This document shows, piece after piece, positions 47,700 through 58,568 of a stretch of DNA of 64,000 bases; the first letter of the stretch is position 1, and each line of letters begins with the position of its first letter. Source of the stretch: Schistocephalus solidus (lineage: Eukaryota > Platyhelminthes > Cestoda > Diphyllobothriidea > Diphyllobothriidae). The stretch spans positions 124,001 to 188,000 of the forward strand of contig WEDG01000713.1 of the NCBI GenBank assembly GCA_017591395.1, written 5' to 3'. Under the pieces are notes generated by a model. It saw nothing but the letters and a program-made list of their open reading frames with translations. It made no database searches and was not told where the DNA came from. Both the position numbers and the translations under genes were made by a program.

Positions 47700-47945
47700 C
47701 ACCCTGGATGTTCCGGCATAAGCGCACAAACCTTTGGGTCGTAGCTTTTAGTCACGTAATTTCATGGAATAGCATATCTACGGTATGTCCACGAGGTCAC
47801 CTTGCTGCTCCGGCCCAACAGCGCCTGGAGCTAACTCAGACCATAGGCTGCCAATCCGCAGACAGTCAAAACTACCTCTTGCGTGACGTGCTTGCATGCG
47901 GAGATGTTCGAAACCCTGGGGGTCTGGTAAGTCGAATTTAATTTC
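47700..47945 (+). pseudogene. Non-LTR ORF2 start or 2A-like segment
   Basis: The frame ends with NYLLRDVLACGDVRNPGG. This resembles the LLxCGDVxxNPGP segment found near the beginning of the ORF of many non-LTR retrotransposons and the related 2A oligopeptide, here with one residue missing between DV and NPG and the final P changed to G. The match is short; the surrounding GC-richer 240 bases fit a mobile-element fragment. It lies downstream of the RT remnant at 46.4-47.3 kb in the same orientation, so it would be a separate copy. Confidence 0.4.
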
Positions 47946-47959
47946 TTTCTGTTTTCTGC

Positions 47960-49485
47960 TCATTTATAATCCTTGTACCCCCTTGTTTACATTTACTTCG
48001 ACACTTTAGTTGGCACTTGCAGTAAAATGTGAAACAGCGCGTTATTTCCCCTCAAATAGGCTTCAGCTCTATGGACTAGGCTACTTAACACAGCTAGGTA
48101 TATGGTTCTAAAACTGCAGAGATTGTGAAAGTTGGGACCAATTTTAATATCACCATTGCGTAAAGTTGGATTTCTTCTCTCTTCTTTTTGGTCGTCAGTT
48201 AATGAGGCTACACCAGTATAGCCGTTCCTTTTAACTACCCAACAAAGGTATTTCAATTTAGCCTGTTTTCACTGATTCAGTGGGCTGCGTCTCAAGGCAT
48301 GGTTAAAGTACTCTCGTGCAAGTGAACTTCAAACAATTTGTTTAATTGCGTTGTTTAGATTTCCCTGAAAAAAATTGCTCTTTTATGGCGGTGTAAAAGG
48401 TACTTTAGAGGTGGACCTAACAAAAGGCCACACGTCCAGTCAAAAATGTTACCAACTTTCGCAGATCAATATTCAAAATTACAAAAAGCCTAAACGTGAT
48501 ATTGGTACAAAAAGAGATGTCATTTACTTAAAATGGGTAATGGTTTGAGATTACGGAACATAAAAATCGGCTCTCGTATGTTCATTTTTTCTATTGAAAG
48601 AACTGCCGAAAATCCCTGAAAGGCATTTTCATCACTCCATTCCGTCTTCTTTTGTTTTTCTTTGATGGCGAGGGTTGAATTAAAAGTGGTACATTTAACA
48701 GTTTATCTGAGAGGCGGCTGAAAATGTTCACTCAACCTCAGCATGCACTCTATATCTTGAGCCACGAAACATAAGATAACTGAGCAAACAAATTGGCACA
48801 TTAAAATTTGAAAACAATGAACTGATAAACCATCGTTTTTCCTGATTGATGTATTAATCTTAAGTACTGTGGTTGATAATTTCTAATTTTGACCTCCGGC
48901 GTTAATCTTTATATACCCCACTGTGGACATCCCAGGACCGTAAACGAAAATAATAAAGTCGTTTACTTTTTGCCTATGTAATTTAAATGCATGGTTTTTT
49001 AAGGGAAACTGACAAAAATGATTAAATCTTCGACAATTATTTAAAATCCCCGCCCAAATGCATTCAGGTTTTGTAAAATTCACGCATCATTTTTTCGTGT
49101 AGTCTTGTGGGAATACGCGTTGTCCGTCAGAGGGTAGATGGGATTGAAGTTCTTCCAGATGAGAGATTTTGAAATGCTTTACTTAAAAACTATCTCGAAT
49201 TCAGAGCTTGCATGCCGTAAATCGTAAAAGACTAGTTAAATGCAGTACGTATGTGGTATTGCGCACGGTTTTTGCGAAAGCTAAGTAGAAAGATTGTTTC
49301 AAAAGCATTTTGTCTGATAATAAGTATGCAGGCATTCGGAAGTCCACTCACAGTGAAAATACGCACTTCGTACCCAGTTTTCTCTGCACTCTGTAATACA
49401 GCAGAGGATTATTATATTCATGTCGGTCAAACAGTCCGTTGGTCCAGCATGTAGCTATAGTGTGTTATCTATCTGATGATAGAAA
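47960..49485. other. Gene-free AT-rich DNA
   Basis: No recognised feature. The minus frame 47993-48256 has no known motif. Confidence 0.45.
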
Positions 49486-49676
49486 CGAACAGGCGAGTTT
49501 TTTGAAGCAGCTCTCAAGAAGAAGAAGCAATCACTGGAACCTGGTGTTTATCGGCCTGACCCTTCAGATTCTCTCTCGAACCCATTATCAGAGACTGCTG
49601 CAGAAAGGGTGATAGATGCACAAAGTAAGCAGTATTTATAGGACGTAATGACCATGTGATCACATGCGTACTACAA

Positions 49677-50400
49677 TCAGCAGCTTTCGCGATCACCGCT
49701 GGAGGTCGTAATTAATGTGATGATAGCTTGGCCTTCTGATTCGTTAATGGACGTGATTTCATCATCTATGTTGGATGCAGGTGTGATAATGACCCGGCAA
49801 TTTGGTTCACTGTCATTGTAAGCGTCGGTCACACAAGTCCTCCCAACGTGACCCATTTCTCTGCTCAGACGATGCCTCAACACGGAATATGGGAACGGGA
49901 GCTCATTGCGCTTGTTAATGGACTGTGAGCCTGAGAACCATGACTTAAGCAGCTCGAGGCTCACGCGGTTATCACCTCTTGCGAGGAGTTCGGCCTCAAA
50001 AAACTTGAAATATGACCAGGTCCAGTCGAGTGAGCTGCTAACTGAGCGCCAGCATCTTTCCTTCTCACCGCAGCTGCGTGCTCGGTCATTCGCGTTTAAA
50101 GTAATCTCCCGGTTTTTCCTACGTAAGTGCTTACTCCACAACTGCACTATATCCAGTAAATGACGCCAGACGTTTCCTGCCAGGACAACGGGTCTTTCGG
50201 CTTCATAGCTCGGGGCCCGATGGTTGCTTCTGGCCTGTGTTCAATTCCATTACCAAGTGAAGTGAGAAGGCTGCTAACGGCTTCGGAGACGTTTTTTACG
50301 TACGGAAGACCTCACCAGAATTTAGGGCCGGTTTTATTTGGTCTCTCTTGTATGCGTATGCACTGGTAAACAAAGATGTACAGGTAGCCATTCGCTCTCA
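49677..50400 (-). pseudogene. PLE 2 GIY-YIG endonuclease part
   Basis: On the minus strand, after LPYVKNVSEAVSSLL, come GVIYWI, a CSCG pair, and YVGKTGR, together the GIY and YIG halves with the cysteine pair typical of PLE endonucleases. Next are EHAAAVRR, GPGHIFKF, ARGDNRVS, LLKSWFSG and SINKRNELP. Stops interrupt the VIY-CSC and GRLL-TRM joints. The frame then stays open from about 50147 to 49677 through a C-terminal tail with no known fold. Each of these motifs has its counterpart at 61860-62290 in PLE 1. Confidence 0.85.
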
Positions 50401-50614
50401 GTGCCCGTCGAAGATATTGAACATAAACAATTATGTCTTCCATTTTACAGCAATGCGTCTCGATGCGCCGATATAACGTTCTTACGCAACTGCGTTTGTG
50501 ATAAATCGGGTGGTTGCTGTTGAAGTTCAGTACTTGCTTCGTATTTCTTGCTTTCCTGAACAGTTTAGTTTGCAGAACACCACAATCTTTGTGGCAAATT
50601 AGGAGATCCAGCAA
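50312..50614 (-). pseudogene. PLE 2 connector between RT and endonuclease
   Basis: The 100-codon frame begins MLDLLICHKDCG and continues with a segment matching the RT-endonuclease linker: KLFRKA, then HKRSCVRTLYRR. PLE 1 has VYRKAT and HKRSCVRTLYKR at the same place (61600-61690). The match is strong enough to fix orientation and order. Confidence 0.8.
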
Positions 50615-50885
50615 GGCCAGCTGTTTTTTTTTCGTCCTCCTCTATCGAAAAATGAATATCCGGGAAGACGGCGTTGAGACGTTCTTTAAATGTTAGCACC
50701 TGACCCCGTTCGATGACAGCGAAGTTATCATGCGCATACCGAGCCAGGAATTTCGGTTTATGGTATCGGAAGACCAGAGGCACCAACCATTGCAAAACCG
50801 CCTCGGCTATGAGCCCTGGAATCTGCGAACCTATTGGCGTGCCCTTCGTCTGCTTGTAGATTGTTCCGTCAACGTCCAAACGTAA
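50565..50885 (-). pseudogene. PLE 2 reverse transcriptase, motifs B to D
   Basis: A 104-codon frame carries GTIYKQTKGTPIGS (motif B, residues 5-18), GLIAEAVLQWL, and ARYAHD at residues 46-51, where active relatives have xRYVDD. The first catalytic aspartate is replaced by histidine, so this RT could not work. After FPDIHFSIEE the frame leaves the alignment, indicating a frameshift before the connector. Confidence 0.85.
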
Positions 50886-51384
50886 TTTGATATTCTTAAC
50901 TTTTGCCAGGACATTATTTCAATAACAGATAACAGACCATATTCATTCGGTGGTTTTTAGGCCAGAAGTAACAAAGCAGGCAAACTTCCCTGCGGTATGA
51001 TGCCATTTGTTCAGATGCCTTTATCAGATTCGGGGACTGAATGCGAAGACTTTGCTCCCTTGAGTTTGTAAGTGGTCAAATGGTCGTGAAATTTCGTGTA
51101 AATGTTCGCGTAAACTTCGGTAAATTCTTGATGTTTGGGGACTTATAAAAAAATATAAAAAAACTATCAGGCTTTCTGTAAGAGAGATGAACGACTAAGG
51201 AGTAATTAAAAATTACTTTATAAGTTCTGCGAAGATTCCCATATTACGTTCAAAACGACAACTGGCAAATTTGTTTTTTGTTAAATCACTATCATCAGGC
51301 TACTACAATTACGCACTACAAATAAGCTGTTGAAAGAGTTTATATGTGTCTCGAGGGAAGGTTTAGTCGCACTTGTCGTTTCCG

Positions 51385-51522
51385 CGGGGCCTGCATTACG
51401 GAGTCAGCGTGTTGAGGAAATTAAAGCTGGCAGAGTAGGGGTTGAGAGGTTAAACATGCGTAGTGTGCGTGCATGCTATTAGGGGACTGCGGGGTGGCGT
51501 GCGATAACTAACTACGTGGAAA
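51385..51522 (+). repeat. Repeat U, copy 1
   Basis: From ggcctgcattacggagtca to ctaactacgt this matches 51913-52079 at high identity, apart from a ~25-base segment (around aatgtctaggcgaaatc) present only in copy 2. There is no coding capacity and no tRNA-like head. Strand is arbitrary. It is a short dispersed element of unknown class. Confidence 0.75.
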
Positions 51523-51589
51523 AAAATAGTGCTTGCATAAACGTCCTCTGACAACAAAATGCGGTATTCGCTAGCCGAATAGGCACTGC

Positions 51590-51692
51590 CGTGGCTTCGT
51601 TGATGAACGCTCACCGATCGTTAACGGAACTCACTCGTACCGCTCTGCCTTGAGTGAGCCTCACCAGCCCTGTCATTGATGGCATCTTTAAA
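51590..51692 (-). repeat. SINE tail fragment
   Basis: On the minus strand the sequence gggctggtgaggctcactc leads on through cgagtgagttccgttaac to gatcggtgagcgttcatcaa. These are the tail blocks of the SINE family at 26.5, 46.2 and 63.7 kb. The head and most of the body are missing. Confidence 0.6.
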
Positions 51693-51744
51693 ACTCGTTT
51701 TCTGGACCTTGCCCAAAAAACATTTGTAATAAAGGCTCCAAGTG

Positions 51745-51912
51745 GTGATTTCATCTCAAAATCATCTATTTTTCTATATAGCGTTGCATAAGTGGTTCTT
51801 TTTGGGTTTCGATTGATGTGCTTATCCGATCGTTTGCATCCAAAATAAGGTCATAAAGTTTATTTATTGTTTCCACTATGGTTATATTGGTAAAGACTGA
51901 TGAAACATCTAA
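51745..51912 (-). pseudogene. PLE 2 reverse transcriptase, motif A segment
   Basis: The minus strand encodes LDVSSVFTNI followed by VETINKLYDLI. This corresponds to the FDVTSLFTAIP and following helix of PLE 1 at 61131-61190. Motif A's aspartate is retained. The piece is flanked on both sides by inserted repeat DNA. Confidence 0.8.
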
Positions 51913-52080
51913 TGAAGGGCCTGCATGACGGAGTCAACGTGTTGAGGAGATTGGAGCTGGGAGAGTGGGGGTTGAGAGCAATGTCTAGGCGAAATCTTTA
52001 GGTTAAACATGCGTAGTGTGCGTGCATGCTATTAGGGGACTTGGGGTGGCGTGCGATGACCAACTACGTCCGTCAACTTT
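51913..52080 (+). repeat. Repeat U, copy 2, inside the PLE 2 RT
   Basis: About 168 bases sit exactly between two adjacent RT segments (TFVNAMNSIKVDG upstream and LDVSSVF downstream on the minus strand). The insertion is therefore sharply defined by the protein on both sides. It is a near copy of 51385-51522 with an extra internal segment. Confidence 0.8.
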
Positions 52081-52082
52081 AA

Positions 52083-52760
52083 TACTATTCATAGCGTTCA
52101 CAAAGGTAAGGGTGTCTTTCAAACTTTGAGGGTACATATAACATTGGAAAGGCTTCAGTTGTTCGAATTTTTCATATCGAAGATTCGACGCAGGGTTTGT
52201 GACTTTTCAGAAGGCCGAACATTCTGGGTTTCGTCGTGCCTACAGGTCTCAATTCACAAAACTTTAAGAAACAAAAGATCTTGTTTGTATAAATACTTAA
52301 ACATTTTTCGCAGCTTACACTTGAAGGTTTTCGTCAAAAACATGTAGTTTTCGGGTTTCAAGACCATCCTATGATCTCACATGATTTCCTATAGTTTCGA
52401 ATAATAATCTTTCTTAGGTCTCAGGGTCACTCCTGTACACTTTTTCGGTCCGGTTAACCGTTCAATTGCTTTTCCACGATGTTTCCTCAGACTATCGAGA
52501 TGAGCCCTAGTCAAGGAATCTTTGTTTCTTTAATTCTTCCTTAAATAATAGCCAGCAATTTACCAAAGTAGAATTCAGATCGTCAACTTCTCTGCGCTCA
52601 ATGGGTTGTAGATCATTAGTGCGGCTAAAGCGACTCTTGAATTGGCTTTCTGGTTCTAGTTATTTGCGCTTCCATCGAACAATGCAAAGCTTAGGACCTA
52701 GAGATAGTACCTTTCCGAGAGTTTTGTCAAGACATACTGAAGGATACTCATGGACGTAGC
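52083..52760 (-). pseudogene. PLE 2 reverse transcriptase, N-terminal half
   Basis: Minus-strand pieces in order are LSLGPKLCIVRWKRK (about 52705), QSRxKxx-like helices through LVNCWLLFKEELKK, LDSLRKHRGKAIERL, a degenerate DKG region GPKKCTGVTL (PLE consensus: DKGxGVVIM), FGLLKSHKP at about 52210, and TLTFVNAMNSIKV ending at 52083. The segments fall in two or more frames with several stops. The order matches the corresponding part of PLE 1 (60440-61130), though residues differ widely, suggesting a different PLE lineage closer to the Poseidon/Neptune type; that placement is inferred. Confidence 0.7.
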
Positions 52761-52901
52761 GCTCTGGATCGTTCAAAAAGGCGGTCGGTGTTTCCACTGG
52801 CTGGACGGTTTGTAGGACCTTAGTCCATCTAGCCTCCATTCACGTTTTCTAACTGTCTGTACGTAGGCTTCAGACGCCAGTCTCGCGAGAGTCGGAAGTC
52901 A

Positions 52902-53170
52902 TTAGAATGCCGCAAGTGGGGAGGTTTTTCTTTTGCTCCGTTTATTCTTGTTTATCACCATTTTTTTAAAGTTCTTTATCGCATAGACTGAAAGATGCAC
53001 ATGTTTCAGAGTAGTTATTTCTAGTGCGCTTTCCGGACTTTTGGCTCTACTGTCAAAAATTTCCCTCTTCAAGGAATTGGGTAACACGATAATGGTTAGA
53101 TCTTTATGGAATGCAGTCTGTACCGAGCGTTCTTTAACCAACTTGAAGACCTTGATTCTCTCTGACGGGC
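52902..53170 (-). pseudogene. PLE 2 N-terminal domain
   Basis: The 79-codon frame contains AFHKDLTIIVLPNSLKREI. PLE 1 has FLHRCLDNHVLPKSLSYKP at the corresponding place in its N-terminal reading frame (60100-60160). The shared F-H...L...VLPxSL pattern and the basic helices that follow support the assignment. No start codon of the original protein can be fixed. Confidence 0.6.
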
Positions 53171-53200
53171 TGTTAAAAATTCATTGTCATTTCGAGCACC

Positions 53201-55330
53201 AAATGTCTCGGAAAAAAGTGAACTAAAGATCATTAATAGTTTTCCACCTGTCGCATGCTGGTAGCAAAAGTTCCGACTTCGAAACTTCCTGTCTCCTACT
53301 TCCTTAGAACATCCAACTTAGTAAGCATATATCAAATTGAATGATTAGTAAAGTACTCTGTTTCTCAAAATAGCTCAAAAGATTGGAATTATACAACTGA
53401 TTTTCGAGGAGAAACCTGGATAAGCTGCGGTCCCTTGGATAAGTTTACACTAATTCCACATGGAAAAGTTGGAGATAAGGTGCGACTCTTAGCAACTCAG
53501 AAATGTTTAGACATGCAGTTACTGATCGACATTATGAAATTTAACCGAATTTCTGAAAGGGTTTTTGAGTAACATGGATCAAGTTAGTAGGATTTTAATA
53601 TTTCTCATCTTCTTGCACAGGCCCGATATATTTCAGGCGTGCTCAGATGGAGACTTCAGAATGCTTATCTTCTCAACTACTGGCCTAAACCGCACTCAGC
53701 ATAAAAGGTGGTTGAAATGGTATGCATTTTTCGAATGATTTACAATGCCGTGGTGGTTAATTCAATTACATTTTTTGGCAAACACGTCCAAAAATATCGT
53801 TCCTTGTACTCATTTGGTAGGAAATCAATTTTTCTTGACAGTTCATGCTCAATTTTGGCTTTAGAAAGGTTTTCCGATTCTCAAATCATTTGGAAGCCGA
53901 TAAGGCGTTGTAGGGATTACAGTCTACAAGTTTGATACTTTGTGTGCAAGAAAAATCATACATTCTTCTATGCCGTTAAGAAGGCATAATGTAGTGCTGA
54001 TACTTATGGTACCATATGTGGATTATGTTGTATACTTAATTAAGGGCATTAATAAAAGGACAGATAGGCTGCTATTCGAATGTGAGCTGTTGGGTCCCAA
54101 AAGATTTCATACTTCAAGGTCTTAAAAACTGAAATATACCCCTTGTGAATATTATCTTTGCAAAAGGCACGATTGGATAGAAAATTTGCAGGAAAGGATA
54201 TTTTGATTATGTTTCCTACAAAATATATTTGAATTTCTAGCGGCATCGAAAATCAATAGAAAAAATTCCCACTAACTAAGCAGCCATTTTTTCCTAGATG
54301 GCCGAAATGAAGTGCATTCAAAAGCCGATCTCCATGCGCGGACCATTCGTTTCTTCCGTGTTGGTAAAATCCTCCTTCAGTTCTGATTTGTAAAGAATAT
54401 TTTAGAGCAGTTTGGTTCTTTTCATTGGCAGTTTTCTTCCAAAACTATGTAAACTAGTAAGATACGATGGAGAATGCACAGCTGTTTGGGAAGTTTATTT
54501 TAGTGATTTGGGCAGATAAAATTCATATTTTGCTCTTACTTCTTCTGTTTGAATGAAATAGCCGAAGTTGAAGTGATTTTTGCTGGCGTAAACCAAACTC
54601 GCGGCCTCTCAGTACAAGCAGCGGTCAACTTCAGAATAAATCTATTGGTTTTTGTAGATCTTGTAAGCTAGCCGTGGTGAAATTAGAATTCTACCAGTGT
54701 GGTAAATTCGATATGGGGAATAGATATCCCTATGTTCATTAGAAGTATAATAATGAGAATATGACTTTAAAATAACCTTATTCGACTTCTTAACCACCTT
54801 TTAGGTGTACTCCCCTAGTCAAGAGGATAATTCTGTAGGCCATGGAGATACGTTCCATAAATGTAGCTCACTTATAAATAATTTTCGCAATTAATCACTA
54901 AGAGTCAAACCTAAAGTATAAGCAACAAAATCAGTCAGCATTTATTCATCAGACGTAGATTTAAACCTACTCACTAGAGCCACAAATTCCCCGGTGGGAT
55001 ATACTATTTATGCTTCTGTGATTTCTATGAACGTTTGTTATTTACCTCCTCAATGGCAGTAATCTTCAAACAAGTGATCTAGTTTTACTATTATATGCTT
55101 TAGAAAGTTCGGCATCAGCTGTGCACGAGTTATGAAGATATCAGGGTAAACCAATAAGTTTAATTTACCCAGAACCGGATTGATACCTATGGTTTGGTTA
55201 AAGTAGGTGCGGATGAACCTAAGCTATCATAATTTATGAAGGCTGCGTCCGAACCACCTAAACAATTCGGGTAATAACGATTTTAAAGTTTGTATGTGGG
55301 ATAAGGGGCATTCATGCAAAGAGTATTTTC
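53201..55330. other. Gene-free AT-rich DNA
   Basis: No gene recognised. Minus 54200-54275 shares about 60 bases with 32700-32777. The remaining short frames show no motif. Confidence 0.45.
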
Positions 55331-55334
55331 TCAG

Positions 55335-55535
55335 AACGACCTTGCCGACAAAGACAGGTAAAACTGGAATACCTATTTCTGACCTACTAGCCGTCATCAG
55401 CCAGCCGTGCCAAACCCCAGGTTTTGCAGCCTCTGTGACTCAAACTCTCGAGGTTTGGTTAAAAGCCCAACGCCCTCACCACTAAACCACGGGCCTTTTG
55501 TCCTGGAGGTTTCGATCGGGTATATTAATTATGGT
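55335..55535 (-). repeat. tRNA-derived SINE with 5' leader
   Basis: The minus strand reads a leader ataccc-gatcgaaacc, then the head gcccgtggtttagtggtgag, a B-box-like gagtttgagtcacag at about 55437, and the body ggctggctgatgacggctag followed by attccagttttacctgtct. The same leader (cgatcg-aacc) precedes the head of the 58.7 kb copy. The tail is missing at the lower-coordinate end. Confidence 0.7.
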
Positions 55536-55539
55536 ATAG

Positions 55540-57945
55540 GGGCGCTCACCCATCGTGGGTTGATACAAACTCGTCTTTTTTGACTTCCAAATCAAAATCC
55601 GTAGGTGTCAGTTGAAGTGACCGCTTGATCCATATCAACCAGCTACGTGTCGGAATCACTGAAAGCGGTCGCTGCTTCGCCCCTGTCCAATCAACTTCCC
55701 AAAAGTCCGTGGATTTTAGTTAACTGGAACGCCAACTAAGTCGGTTAGGTATTCAGGTCAAATGTTCAAGGAATACGTTCCTTTCTATTCCCTTTGAAGA
55801 TACTGTCACTCAGAAAACCCCCGTTCCTCCCTCGTGGGTATAGGCCGAGTTTGGGATGAAATTCAGTCCTCCCAGACGATGTACGCCTCCACATCAGGCA
55901 ATTCGGTCAGCCGAAAGAGCTCGAAAAAGCGGAAGAGATCCTGTAGTTTAAGCTTTCGTTGGAGAGTTTGGCTGTGGAATTTTTAAATCTAGAAACAAGT
56001 AGAGACTTTGTTGTCAGTCGTAAATTTGGTCTTAGCAGGTTGGCTTTACCCGAAAAGCCAAAACGTTTTGTCTGCCTTTTGCACACTCCAATGCCACTTA
56101 ACCTGTTCAGAGTGTTTTGGTCCATCGAATTTCGAATTTAAGGATGCATTGTTGCCCAGGCTGAATAGTTTGGCTTAGGAATGCTAATAAGCTATTTAGT
56201 TTGTGGAGTGCGGGAGAGCCATCTTTAGATTAGAGTTCTCTCACTTAAGTTGTACAAATACGTTCAACTGGCCCTCATTCAAGTCTACCTTTGCATAATG
56301 AAGATAATAAGGTATTTATTGGTCCCACTGGCAATATTCACCATAGTTGTTTGGAAACCGCGCGAGGTAACAGTGACCACCGTGTTTCTCATCCACCTAG
56401 TAATTGAGAAGCAGATTCCCGACTTCAGATAAGTAATAAAAAGTATTTTACTTAATCGATGAGCTTCTTCCTAGATGAGAGCTCACTAAATAAGAGAGTG
56501 GAAAACGTATCTAACGAAAGCATGCCTGGAGCACTAGCAATGCCGCTGAATAATCTACGAATGCAGAATAAGCATATCCTCATCGAAATTCCTTCAAGTC
56601 CATTTGTCCCTTTCTTGAGTATTATACCCACATTAACATTTTTAGCCGTTTTTCCGCAACTTAAGTCAATCCTGTGAAGGTCTTTATTTTTTGCTATAGT
56701 AGGTCTCTTCGTTTTATTCCTGGTTTTCTTAGAGTCCTGTTTATTACAAATGTTCTAGGTCTTGCCGTGCAGGATTTTATTTTCGGACGGGAGAACCAAC
56801 GAGAATTCTTCCCTTCGAGATCATCTAGCCACTACGTCTTTCGTAAAGGACCTGCCCAGAATATGCTGGATGTTGCCCCTTCCTAAAAACTGGGTGAAAA
56901 GTCTGTCTTTATTGCGTTGTCTTCAGATTCAGTTAGCTGTTTTCAGCAAGTTAAGGTAGCCGTTGTGTTTAAGCAACCTTTTCTATTTAGTTCTTATTTC
57001 ACCATTTGACTTGCGTCACCAAAACGATAGTCTTCTGCCTTAACGGTTTGCTAAAGCAAAAGCGAGTAACCTGATGACTTCTAGGTCTTTTCGTTGACTT
57101 TGTTGTGACAGTTTAACCCACTGACTGGAGGTTCTTCGAATCCAAAATTGCCTTACTTCTCATATTTATAAGGCTAAGGAAGAGTATCCGGAATAGGTGA
57201 TTCAGTAGGTTAGGGCTGAAAAGGAAATTTATGCAGAATAGTTTTACCGTCGCAAGCGAAAACTTAAACCGAGTGCCACATTGAGTAGATGCAGCATAGG
57301 TGAATTGCGTTGGACTCGATCATAGTGAAGCAGACTTACATGCAGCACCCACCGCATTCTGTTCTTTTAAATCATCCACCGCCCAAGTAACTCGTAATTC
57401 CCCCTATCCCTGCTCAGAGGTGACATTCGGGTATAGTTCATGATACGGGTGGTTATACTTCAGTCCAAGCCGTTGCAAATAGCCAACAGTATAATGTCCT
57501 AGCAACCGACTGCCACAATACTTACCAAGAAAATGGGGACCTTATCACGTAATATTAGCAGACAGCCTTTTCCGTTCTCAGCGAAGATAATGTGTCACGC
57601 CATTTAGATGCCCCCCCTATTGGGAAAAGTAAGTGCGACTATTAGCTACTTAATTTCCGGTACATGCTATAGAACTTGTTCCAAACTAGGCCTGCAGTAT
57701 AACGCCTAGTTTGAAACCGAAAATGCCAGATTATTGCAATTTATGAGCCTGTAGGACGAAATTGCGCTATCGTAGTGCTAAATTTCGCTATTCTACCGCA
57801 CCTAGTATCAATAGCCCTAATTCGCTTAAGGGATGATGTTGGATTCGCGGGTTCACTATTGCTTGTGCTGCAACACGAACTCCAATAACTTCCTCCGCCT
57901 ATTGAGAGATTTGCACGCCTATCCTCTTGACTGTAAGGAGATAAA
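55540..57945. other. Unassigned sequence, GC-richer at its left end
   Basis: 55540-55900 is GC-richer with no motif; it follows the SINE and may be repeat DNA. The frames at 55907-56141, 56250-56432, 56459-56677 and 56674-56959 show nothing recognisable. Only a hairpin at 57682-57713 was noted. Confidence 0.35.
57682..57713. repeat. Short perfect inverted repeat
   Basis: The arms caaactaggc (57682-57691) and gcctagtttg (57704-57713) are separated by 12 bases. No poly-T or gene follows, so I do not call it a terminator. Confidence 0.7.
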
Positions 57946-57947
57946 AA

Positions 57948-57949
<2 letters not shown>

Positions 57950-57997
<48 letters not shown>
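57950..57997. repeat. (TA)n microsatellite
   Basis: An uninterrupted run of about 24 TA units immediately upstream of repeat R. Similar (TA)n runs mark other element edges at 58971, 62877 and 63793. Confidence 0.95.
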
Positions 57998-57999
<2 letters not shown>

Positions 58000-58345
58000 C
58001 AAAGACGTTATACCGTACTTCCGACATAGATACTAGCTAAAAGCCCAGACACGTGTTTCGCCGATGTTTCTGCTGCTGTGTGACAAAGCAACAAGGGGTT
58101 CGGCTCCTCAGTGGGTCCCCCAGCGTTCTCTATGCGGTTTCTGGTATATGGACTCCAGAGAATAATCGGGTAAATAATTTCTGAAATTATTAAGTGCAGA
58201 ACATGGAGTCAGGCGATTCGGACATGACTTTTTAGGGTCAGACCCAAAATTTCAATGAACATTTGGGTCGAAGACAATCAACCACTGTGGAATAACCACG
58301 TAATGCCCATTCTACAAACAAGTAGTACTACAAGTAGTATGAATC
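58000..58345 (+). repeat. Dispersed repeat R, tandem unit 1
   Basis: Starts after the (TA)n tract with cgcaaagacgttatacc and runs through agcccagacacgtgtttcgc, ttctgaaattattaag, gacatgactttttaggg and the atgaacatttgggtcgaag block. It is repeated as unit 2 directly after it. Unit 1 contains 58116-58147, a 32-base segment that occurs in inverted orientation in unit 2. Confidence 0.85.
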
Positions 58346-58565
58346 TTATATGGCAAAGACGTTATACCCTACTTCCGACATAGATACTAGCTAAAAGCCC
58401 AGACACGTGTTTCGCCGATGTTTCTGCTGCTGTGTGACAAGAAAAAAATTTCTGAAATTATTAAGGGCAGGACATGGAGTCAGATGATTCGGACATGACT
58501 TTTTAGGGTCAGACCCGAAATTTCAATGAACATACCAGAAACCGCATAGAGAACGCTGGGGGAAA
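58346..58565 (+). repeat. Dispersed repeat R, tandem unit 2 with inverted segment
   Basis: Repeats unit 1 from gcaaagacgttatacc to tttcaatgaacat with few differences, but lacks the middle part of unit 1 (58088-58170, replaced by a short A-rich stretch). It ends with 58532-58563, the exact reverse complement of the 32 bases at 58116-58147. The same segment thus appears deleted from its original place and re-inserted inverted at the end. Confidence 0.85.
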
Positions 58566-58568
58566 GTG

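Larger units (their letters stand above)
50890..51740. other. Insertion splitting the PLE 2 reverse transcriptase
   Basis: About 850 bases separate RT motif A (51745-51912) from motif B (50885). In relatives the gap is only about 60 codons, so most of this is inserted DNA. It contains repeat U copy 1 and a SINE tail, with the rest AT-rich and unassigned. Confidence 0.6.
49490..53200 (-). mobile_element. Second Penelope-like element, heavily decayed and interrupted
   Basis: Reading the minus strand downward from 53.2 kb gives the complete PLE order in pieces: an N-terminal domain with VLPNSL, a pre-RT region with LSLGPK, a corrupted region corresponding to the DKG motif, FGLLKSHKP (compare YGLPKVHK), DVSSVFTNI (motif A), GTPIGS (motif B), YAHD (motif C), a connector, the GIY-YIG endonuclease, and a 3' end resembling that of the PLE at 60 kb. 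Two insertions split the RT, and stops and frameshifts are frequent. It shares domain order and many residues with the plus-strand PLE at 59.9-62.7 kb but is a distinct, older lineage. Confidence 0.85.

Noticed and set aside
57682..57713. Transcription terminator hairpin
   Set aside because: No T-run follows and no gene precedes; eukaryotic context.
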